Shown: positions 56,321 through 64,000 of the stretch, one piece after another
Layout of the letters: the number at the start of each line of letters is the position of its first letter
Numbering within the stretch: the stretch's first letter is position 1
Assembly (NCBI GenBank): GCA_018806915.1
Contig: JAGKQI010000081.1
Location: 248,001-312,000, forward strand
Direction of reading: 5' to 3'
Length of the DNA: 64,000 nucleotides
From: Phytophthora colocasiae
Taxonomy: Eukaryota > Oomycota > Peronosporomycetes > Peronosporales > Peronosporaceae
Position numbers and translations under genes: made by a program
The notes under the pieces: generated by a model
What the model saw: only the letters and a program-made list of their open reading frames with translations
What the model was told of the DNA's origin: nothing
Database searches by the model: none

Positions 56321-58765
56321 CGAATACCTCCGTCCGCTCGGAGCTGCTAGGCGGCACCTAAAGAACAGCGAATCTGGTGCTTCGACAGTCATCAAGACTT
56401 AATGTTCTTTCTTGGAGACGCGCTAGTTATATACAAGTCCCGTATGAGGCCCAAGGTTCGACAGAGTCTGGGTAGTCTAGAATCGCTCGTAGACTTTTGC
56501 TAAACCTCAATTTACTTCCCAATGCCTCGCAACCAGCAACAACACAAATACCACCGCAACGTGGACGAAGTGTCTGCACTGTATTGGGTACAGGTAGGTA
56601 AACACACAACCAGAAAGCATACCCAGCCACGTCAATAGACCTACTACATGATGCAAGTAACAATCGCCTACTCGATATTTGATACTATAAGTCTAGCGAA
56701 GTATCTCCTGTCACGAGCACAAACAGCGAGTTGTCTTTTGTTGCGAGTAAATAGCTGGGAGTTCACATCACGTTCCCCTGTTGAAAACTCGCTGCCTTTT
56801 GAAGTTGATTCTGCACGTAACACTGGAGCTGTGTACTGGAATTGGGATTATAAACGACTGTTCTGTATTTCAAAGAAAATAAGCACAAACGAATACCATG
56901 TTACCACGGGTCTTCCTACGGGTTCTGGTGTAACATGTAAATCTCGAAAGCTATCATCCTACGCTTCGGGGCGGAATCGGTCTGTGGATCCCCTTGGTCA
57001 TCACGCCCTCGTTTCAGATATTTTCCAGTCTTCTCAATTCTGGATCCGTGCGCGAGGACACTGGAGACAGGCTTCCTTAACGTCTTGCAGGGCATTAATT
57101 CAGTCAAATTTGCTCTGGACGCTCTTTTCCCCCGTTCTTGTTCATCTTGATAGCGTTTCAGGTTAAAGTCGACAAGCGCCATGAGGTTTGTTGGGTCATA
57201 GCTTGCAATATTTCTCAATCTCTCAGCCACTTCCTTGCGTAAAAAGGAGAAGGTTCCTCGACACACTGATCCGAAACACAAAGAGAACATCACGTCGTTC
57301 ATCTCCACATTGTTCCGAACAGTTTTCTCCTGTTGCTCTGAATCGTCTTCAACTTCTGACTTGTCAAGCGAAACTTCGTTGCTTTCAGTCGATTTCGAGA
57401 GAGAATTATCCAAAATTTCAGCACGTATGAACCGGAAGCTGTCCTTTACTGCATTTCCAACATTCAAGTAGATATATTAATGATGTCGTGAACAGGAATC
57501 TGGCACAGAGTGTTATCCTGATGAAACTTGTGTCTGGGTAGCTCCTCCACAACCATCTCCTCGCTCTGAGTCTCCACAAAAATCAACATCATCGACACCC
57601 TGCTTTCCCCCGATGAATCTTTCGTAAACATGGGAATTACGAGATCCGCTCCATCGTCTCCACGTGGGAAAATACCGGTCGCCCGACGTCCCAACAAATA
57701 CCATAACGTGTCTTCGTTCGGCTTCAGTAATAACTGCATGAAGTGGGAGAACCCCATGCGCCACTTCTTCCACATTCGTTAACCACTGGCCTCTTCTCCT
57801 CGTTGAACACACCATTGTACGATAGTTGCATCTCTATAACGTTGAAAACCTCCAGAAACTTCTTCACTCGAACGAATTTGACGATCTGGTAGTAATCGGC
57901 TCTCCCAAAGCGATCAACGGATACTACATACGCGTCCATGGCGAGCAGCATCACAATGGTAGCCACTACTTGTCCAGAGTCGCCAATGTCCAGGAGTTCA
58001 TCTGCCATCAACTGTTCTAGCTGGGGAAGGATATAAGTGGAAAGACCATTATTCCGCTCATGCCACACACGCATCGCTCCAGCAGTCAGTATCGGATCCG
58101 ACACGTACTTGCACACGTAGCAGTCTCTATCGGAATTGATAGAGGACAGAGTCGCCATGAAATTGGTAACAATCCGAGGGGCGAACATCGACCCAGACGT
58201 CCAGCGTGGACGCACACCAATTCGACATAACACGGATGCAACTCCATACATTGCTTCCTCTGTGAAAATGGTTCGTACGCTGTTTATGAGGTTTAACCCC
58301 ATCATCAGTTCGCAGGCAGCGATAGTTATCGGATCCATAAGCGTCCAATTTGAGTAAATGCTGTGCCACATTGGGCGTCCCATGTGCATCAACGCGTCGA
58401 AGGCTTTTCTTCTCTGTCTTCTGGTCACCAGACGCTTGTACACAGCAACTTGATCTTCCATGGACACTTCTGCTTCTTCATTGACGACTGATTCACTGTC
58501 TTCTTTCTTTTCTTCCTCTCTGCTCGAACTCGATCTCCTCAAAACATCTCGACAGTATCCTTTCCAATTCGCGTCCATGGTATGTGTTAGCACAAAAGGC
58601 GGGAACGAGATTAGATGAGAATCGCAGCCAAGACCATCAGTAGAACTTGACTCTGGCAGTGACGGATTCGAAATGAGTGGATTTGTATCCACCAGCACGC
58701 CAAAACTCCCTCGTTACCAATAGTAGTGTTTGCCGAAACGAGAGCCTTGTGAAACACATTGATCC
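56140..58765 (-). repeat. Right arm of the ~2.6 kb inverted segmental duplication
   Basis: Inverted match to 2368-4990, including coding and flanking DNA, and the same frame breaks. 56321-56915 is the non-coding flank equivalent to 4228-4840 and holds no other gene. The arm continues past 58765 into family sequence that the Gypsy LTR removed from the left arm. Confidence 0.85.
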
Positions 58766-59330
58766 TATTGAAGCCATTCTCGATCAGGTTTCCCGCGTCG
58801 TCAACCACCACCACCACTATCTTCTCTCCTGGAATCATTGTGGATGTCATTTCTACTTTAACAGCAACCTTGGTTAACGCTTGTACCACCCGATCAGCAG
58901 CGTTGGTGTCAGTAAACAGTTCTTGCCATTCCGACTGGACAGTATCCCAGTGTGTGATGGCATAGTAATAGATCTTCTTCAGCTGCTGGGAAATACTTGT
59001 GTGTCTGCTGCGAAACAACCAGTCATACAGTTGAATTGTAGGCTCCGGGTACCCCGTCCAGAACTCCTTCCGTACGCATAGGTACAACACTTTCATGTTT
59101 ATCTCTTTGTCGTCTTTTGCCTTGAGTGCGAGTTCCCATATCATTCGACTTTACCGAAGCCTGAACTTTGTGTGACTGCCACACATGGCGCAGTGCTCCT
59201 TGCGATGCTTATCGTACGGCTATAAGTTTCGTAGCACCGCTGCAGATACTTCCCAAACTCAACGTCGGCATTGCCAATGTACTCAGTGTCCGTGAAGGCT
59301 TTCTGGAGCTTCTTGAATCGTTCTTGTTGT
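56916..59330 (-). pseudogene. NTPase/nuclease-like family copy E (inverted duplicate of A)
   Basis: Longer than A because no LTR cuts it. KKLQKAFTDTEYIGNADVEFGKYLQRC is followed by a Walker A (VTQSSGFGK) in which one base is missing, shifting the frame at about 59152. The frame 59144-58611 then has Walker B IVVVVVDDAGN (Glu replaced by Asp). A break near 58690 is shared with A, as is the TA expansion near 57470. A 10-bp deletion near 57780 is private to E. Landmarks through GADLVIPMF and LIFVET are as in A. The 59331-59676 stretch upstream has no clear gene. Confidence 0.75.
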
Positions 59331-59676
59331 TCCCACCAGTTCTTCTTTTTCGTCTATGTGTTTTCCTTTCTTCTAGGTCGGTAACAATCGTATCTTTTAT
59401 TGCAAGTTCAGGTCAAAATAATGCAGAAGCGTTGGTGCGTCGCCGTGTGAGTTAGCACAAAGTACGCAAAATATGTAACATGAAATACGAACATGCTCTG
59501 TTACTGAAGTAATACTGAAATAACAGAAGCAACAAATTACCTCGGAGACATTGTCCGTTTGCACTATCTGGGGTTCAATCTGTAGCCACAGGTCACTAAC
59601 TTCTTCATTAAGCCTTGGATGGTTGTGGCACTTTCTTGCCAAGAGCTGCCTTGCGTGGTGGTGAAGCTGTCGACAC

Positions 59677-61911
59677 TTACCGTTTAACACGCTTCGAGGA
59701 CTTTTGGCGACCTTGTGTACGCGTTCGTTTCAGTTTGGCAGCTTTCCTGCTGAATCCTGGCGCGTCCACAAGCTCACTTGTTGCAGGCTTCGACACAATC
59801 ACTTTAGACGCACTCGTCTTCACCTTTTTCATGGCATCATTCTCCGGACGATGAGGCAGGTCGTCGTTAGCAACAGCAACGGGATCCTAATAATTCTCTA
59901 CCATAGTTGCCAGTCTCAGCGCCATTTTTTTCAGGAATGGATACGCAGCACGACAAACCGATCGAAAACACAGCGTGAAAACCGGCGGTGGCTGCGCTAG
60001 GTCATTCCTAGTGTTTACATCCACCTGGTGTGCATTTTCCTGGCTGGTCGATTCACCATCGTCATCACTAGTGTCGGCTACGGTGTCGTTAGATGAAGAT
60101 GCTTTGGGATTCCCGTCACCAGTTTCACTCGACAAAGCTAGATTGTCCCCCAACGCTGTGGCGTAAATGAAGCGGAAGTGTCTTGTGTCTTCGTCTCCAA
60201 CATTCATGTAAATTCGAATGAAGTCCTGGATAGGTTTGTGGCTTAACGGATTTACGCCAGGCACCTTTTTCTTCTTCGTCCTCTTCGTTCCTGTCGCTGG
60301 CTTCGTCTCGGCCGTCTCGGCCGTCTCGATACAGTCTCCAAATACAAACACTGGCGTGAACTTCTTCGTCGCTGCAGGGACAAACTCATCGTCATTGCGG
60401 CGATTTTTCACTTGAACGAGAATGAAAGAGACCTGTTCCTGATCCTCCTCACCCGAGTCAGTCTGCGACCTCTTTTTGAAAATGGGGACGATCAGGTCTG
60501 CTCCATCCTGATTTTGGGGGAAAATCCCTGCGGCTCGACGCCCGAGCAAATACCAAAGTGTATCTTCGTTCGGCTCCACTGATAACCGCACAAAGTGTGT
60601 AAATCCCACGAACCAGTTGCGCCACTTCGATTGCCATTCCTCAAAAGCAGGTTTTAGCTCGGTAGAGACGTCCACCATCCCCTTGGCTCGAATCGAGCTA
60701 TCGGCAATACCAAACATTTTCAGAAACCGATTCACGGAGACGAATTGGCCAATGCGCTTGTAATCCGGAGAGGCACCATCATCCCCCAGAACACACTTAT
60801 CCATCGCTAGTAGAAGCAAAATACGCCACCATCTCTCCAACTCCACCTGTATCAAGTGTTTCGCTCAAAATTAATTTCTGGACCTGGGGTAAGATATACG
60901 TTGCAAGACCATTGTCCACGTGATACCACACTTTGATCGCCCCTAGGGTGAGTACAGGATCTGATGCATAGGTGGTGAGGTACCCGTCCATTTTGTAATT
61001 GACATACACCAGGATGGCCATGAAGCTGGCAACGGCCCGAGACGCCAGTGCAGACGTCGAAATTGGACGCACACCCAGTCGGCAGAACATAGAGGCAACA
61101 CCAAACAGGGTCTTCTCGTTGTAGTTGTTTTCCTTGAGACTCCATCCCAACATCAGCTGTCTGGAAGCCAGATCGACTGCCTCCTCCAGACGTTTGCTTT
61201 TTTGTAAGCTTTGGTTGCGGCTGAAATTGGTGTACCACATCGACCGACCCATGCGAATCAACGCATTTTGAGCGTTCCGTTTACCCTTCCGGATCACTAG
61301 GAGCTTGTACACTGCAATCTGGTCTTCCATTGGTACGTCCTCTTCTCCATTGGCTTCACCTCCAGTGCTGGAATTCGAACTTCTTGTCGTCATCACTTCA
61401 CCGCAATACGCATGCCAATTTGCATCCATCGTATGAAGAAGCACGAATGGTGGGAATGAAATCAATAGGTCCCGGGTAGCTTTGCTAGACGGATCAGATT
61501 CCCACGGCGGTGACAGGTCTGAAATATTGGGGTTCGTATCCACGAATACGGCAAAAACACCACATCCTCCACCAATATCCTTATGTACGGAAGCGAGGGC
61601 TTCCTGCAGTTTGCGAAATAGACTCTGGCCTCCAGCATCACAGCTACGAAGAAGGCTCCTTGCTTCATCAATCACTAACACCACCATTTTACCTCCTGAG
61701 CCATTTCTAGCCGAAAGTGAACCTCTTCCGATCGAGCTGCTCTTAAACGTATCCGCTACAGCTGTATCAGAGCTTTCATCGGTAAAAAGTGCCACTCATT
61801 GCTTCTGGACAGTGCTCCAGTTCTTGATCGCGTAGTAGTAGATCATTTTCAATCGCTTCACGATATCATCCACTTTTGCATCCCCCTTGGTCTTAAACAA
61901 CCAAAGTCCGC
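59677..61911 (-). pseudogene. NTPase/nuclease-like family copy D, P-loop lost
   Basis: Near-identical to C but uninterrupted at the Ngaro site (RMGRSMWYTNF). The family match begins at WLFKTKGDAKVDDIVKRL (about 61911); the P-loop end is replaced by unrelated sequence. A TGA at 61796-61798 replaces the TGG of C. Walker B (MVVLVIDEARSLL), SVEPNEDTLWYLLGRRAAGIFP, GADLIVPIF and VSFILVQVKN are intact. A TAG at about 59887 (VENY stop) is followed in phase by a basic tail (GFSRKAAKLKRTRTQGRQKSS) to a TAA at 59677-59679. Also, a frameshift near 60855 separates VQKLILSETLDTGGVGE from the C-terminal frame. Confidence 0.75.
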
Positions 61912-62186
61912 AGCGGATTGCCGACGTAACAGTAGAGACGGCAATGATTCTTCTCAATTCGCGGACGATGTCCTTTATTGAGTTGCTGATCCAGCCACCT
62001 TTCTGTGGTGATGCTGTTGTAGGTGTTGAAGGTGATGCCAACCAGCGCATTGTTGAGTTAAGGAAGCGGTTGCTTCGTGACGCGCACCGCGAAGTTTTTT
62101 GCGCTCTCGACCGAGCGCTGATCAATGCGAAGCTGCCAATGCTTCACCAAATCTGGATCTCGTTCCTTGCTGGTGATCGGACATAG
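61887..62186 (+). other. Unassigned 99-codon frame joining copy D and the HDAC promoter
   Basis: The plus frame (VELRKRLLRDAHREVFCALDRALINAKLPMLHQIW) has helical character but no recognised domain. It occupies the place where the N-terminal half of copy D should be. It may be the end of a gene truncated by the rearrangement. Confidence 0.25.
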
Positions 62187-62322
62187 TACTACTATATTCT
62201 AATATCGCTAATTGACATCTATTAAAAATACTATCAATCCCTGGATATGGTATTTAGTACACTAAATATCGCATAAAGTACAAACTAAAATGTATCTTTC
62301 AGGTATAAAGTAATACTACAAT

Positions 62323-62339
62323 CTCATTGGTCCATTTCC
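62323..62339 (+). promoter_or_regulatory. Oomycete core promoter (Inr plus flanking element)
   Basis: CTCATTGGTCCATTTCC fits the oomycete pattern CTCATTYYNCAWTTT in the initiator and T-rich flank but deviates at several central positions. It lies 26 bp upstream of the ATG at 62365, the distance expected for short oomycete leaders. Confidence 0.6.
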
Positions 62340-62364
62340 ACTCCCAAGTCAAAAGTCAAAGCAA

Positions 62365-64000
62365 ATGGCCGGGAGCTCCCAAGCGCAAGCTGCAGCTGCG
62401 TTGACGTCTCCGTACGCAGCGCCCAAGGCCTCCCCAGAGGACGACGGGGATTACGATGAAGAGGAAGATACGTATCTACTGCACAACCTGGCGGAGCAAG
62501 GGCGTGCGGACCGTTTACGCTTACTATTGCCACTTCCATCGGACGGCCTTGAGCCTCCTCCACGTCTGAGCGTCCTCTCGAGCGAGACGAGTCTATTGGA
62601 GAAGGACGACATGGGATTTCTACCTTTACACGTGGCTGTTATCCACCAGCAATTGGACTGTGTGGTGCACCTTCTTCGCTACTCTCCAGCACTCACCAGC
62701 GCCATGCTGAGACTCAAAGGAGGAGACTTTGGCACCCCTTTCCTCCACTTGGTACTGAGGGTTGGAGCTATCAACGCTTCGTTTAGTGAACAGGTGATTA
62801 AGGAGCTGTTTAACGAGAAGAATCCAAAGACAGAGAAGGATTTCTACGGCGAAGACGTCCGAGCGCTGCTGTTCGAGAAAGTGGGGGCTAGAGATGAAGA
62901 GGGCAACTCGGTTTTCCACCTCTGCGCTCGTTATGACCTCGTCACTTGTCTGGACGTTCTAGCTTCGTTCTATAGGCAACAACTGGCTGTTATGGAAACT
63001 GAAGATAATTCCGTTGCTGACGGGGAGAAGAAGAAGAAGACTCCGTTGAAGCTCGAGGCGCTGCTGGAGAAGGACAACAAAGTGGGTTTTCGAGCGCTGC
63101 ATGAAGCGATGAAGTATCAAGCGGCTGAGACTGGAAGGAGGCTGGTGAGTGAGTACACTGTGGATGTGAATCCCTTAACCCCGCTGCAGCAGACTCCAGC
63201 ACATATTGCAGCACTGGCAGGCTTTGCCGAAGGAGTGAAGATCCTGCGCAGTTCTCCTCGGGATATCGCCGCTAAGTTTGCGCTGAAAGATTCACATGGT
63301 TGTACAGCAGCCCAAGTAGCGCGAAGGTGTGGATTTAATGCGCTTGAGGGAGATTTACTGGCAGCACAAGCAGGAAATTTTGTCGAGAAGCCAGCGACAC
63401 GTAAGGAAAAGGTTGCCCAAGAAGACCAGACGCGCTTCTTTTTTCATCCTGAAGTGTGGAAGCATTTGCCCATGGCATATCACCGTCGTGGTGGTCCAGA
63501 CCCCCCACCGGAGAATCCTGAACGCATTGATACGCTTGTAGACCCAGTGTTTGGGATCCTCCGATCCCGCGAGTTCCAACGGCCGAATGTGAAGTGGGAC
63601 CATGACATTGAACGCGCGGATATTGCCGACATTTTACGTGTGCATGAATTTCACTATGTTGATCGTATCCGCAAGAACTGTATGCCACTAGCCGCGTCTG
63701 TTGTGGGTAAGGAGCCGGTCGCGTCCAAGAACGATTCAAGTCACGAGAAGTTCCCGGGTCAATCGGAATCGACGTCTCCCAGTAGCATTTACGACGCGGA
63801 GGAGTGTCATGCAACGTTTCCTATGGATTTGGACACAGCTTTGTCGGTCCGCTCCTACGATGCAGCCTCCCGTGCAGCTGGGGCGGTTTGCAAGGCAGTG
63901 GACGAGGTTGTAGCTGGCAAGTGCAGGAATGCTTTCTGTATCGTCCGACCACCTGGACACCACGCTGGACCGGTAGGGAAGGTGGTTTGTGAGAACGATC
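62365..64000 (+). CDS. Ankyrin-repeat class II histone deacetylase, 5' part (runs off the window)
   Basis: 545 codons open to the right edge without any lesion. The N-terminus is acidic (EDDGDYDEEEDTYLLHNLAEQG). Residues about 85-330 carry ankyrin-like units: DDMGFLPLHVAVIHQQLDCVVHLL, DEEGNSVFHLCARYDLVTCLDVL, GFRALHEAMKYQAAETGRRLV, LQQTPAHIAALAGFAEGVKIL and DSHGCTAAQVARRCGFNA. The deacetylase domain starts near residue 375 with YHRRGGPDPPPENPERI. It includes HEFHYVDRIR and reaches the catalytic RPPGHHAGP at about 528-536, with the adjacent His pair typical of zinc-dependent HDACs. The rest, including the zinc ligands, is beyond the edge. It removes acetyl groups from lysines of histones or other proteins; the ankyrin part probably recruits partners. 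The start is supported by the promoter 26 bp upstream. Confidence 0.88.
   Translation, partial: MAGSSQAQAAAALTSPYAAPKASPEDDGDYDEEEDTYLLHNLAEQGRADRLRLLLPLPSDGLEPPPRLSVLSSETSLLEKDDMGFLPLHVAVIHQQLDCVVHLLRYSPALTSAMLRLKGGDFGTPFLHLVLRVGAINASFSEQVIKELFNEKNPKTEKDFYGEDVRALLFEKVGARDEEGNSVFHLCARYDLVTCLDVLASFYRQQLAVMETEDNSVADGEKKKKTPLKLEALLEKDNKVGFRALHEAMKYQAAETGRRLVSEYTVDVNPLTPLQQTPAHIAALAGFAEGVKILRSSPRDIAAKFALKDSHGCTAAQVARRCGFNALEGDLLAAQAGNFVEKPATRKEKVAQEDQTRFFFHPEVWKHLPMAYHRRGGPDPPPENPERIDTLVDPVFGILRSREFQRPNVKWDHDIERADIADILRVHEFHYVDRIRKNCMPLAASVVGKEPVASKNDSSHEKFPGQSESTSPSSIYDAEECHATFPMDLDTALSVRSYDAASRAAGAVCKAVDEVVAGKCRNAFCIVRPPGHHAGPVGKVVCEND

Noticed and set aside
1..64000. CRISPR arrays, rRNA or bacterial operons
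   Set aside because: No regularly spaced repeat-spacer pattern or rRNA-like sequence was seen; the regular repeats found are retroelement termini or in-frame coding repeats.

Overview
The window looks like a repeat-choked stretch of an oomycete nuclear genome (Phytophthora or a close relative). This rests on large intron-free reading frames, an oomycete-type initiator (Inr plus flanking element) in front of the only clean housekeeping gene, tyrosine-recombinase (Ngaro-type) retroelements, and a multicopy P-loop NTPase / restriction-nuclease-like family that resembles the C-terminal parts of Crinkler (CRN) effectors. Genus and all family names come from reading the sequence; no search was run.

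Layout. 1-2367: 5' LTR and broken gag of a Ty3/Gypsy element (minus) inserted into NTPase-nuclease copy A (2368-4227). 4888-5796: tail of copy B (minus), cut by a first tyrosine-recombinase element (5797 to about 11.3 kb, plus). 11651-20464: copy C, split by a complete 6.2 kb Ngaro element (12917-19146, minus). 20348-23.9 kb: non-coding repeat-like DNA, then the integrase/chromodomain end of a second Gypsy element. 23.9-31.5 kb: a two-helix ORF of unknown function, then a decayed PIGN-like gene split by a second complete Ngaro element (25009-30869). 31.7-33.7 kb: a decayed ankyrin-repeat gene. 33.8-37.9 kb: copy G (minus), split by a hAT-type element that itself holds a nested piggyBac-type element. 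37.9-49.7 kb: a LINE split by a young Copia element (39486-44936). 49.8-52.8 kb: N-terminal fragment I and the most complete copy, F. 53.0-56.1 kb: an AT-rich island with a foldback MITE and a MULE transposase remnant. 56.1-62.1 kb: a tail fragment, copy E (an inverted duplicate of A) and copy D. 62365-end: an apparently intact ankyrin-repeat class II histone deacetylase gene running off the window.

How it fits together. One gene family seeds the region and mobile elements have repeatedly landed in or beside its copies. The copies act as empty-site references for each other: D and E show the uninterrupted sequence where C and A are broken, so several insertions can be placed to the base. Both Ngaro elements have the A1-ORFs-B1-A2-B2 split direct repeats and no target duplication. 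The Copia, hAT-type and piggyBac-type insertions have the 5-bp, 8-bp and TTAA duplications expected of their classes. Nearly every coding region except the deacetylase carries frameshifts or stops, so little here besides that gene, and possibly F, is likely to make its original protein.
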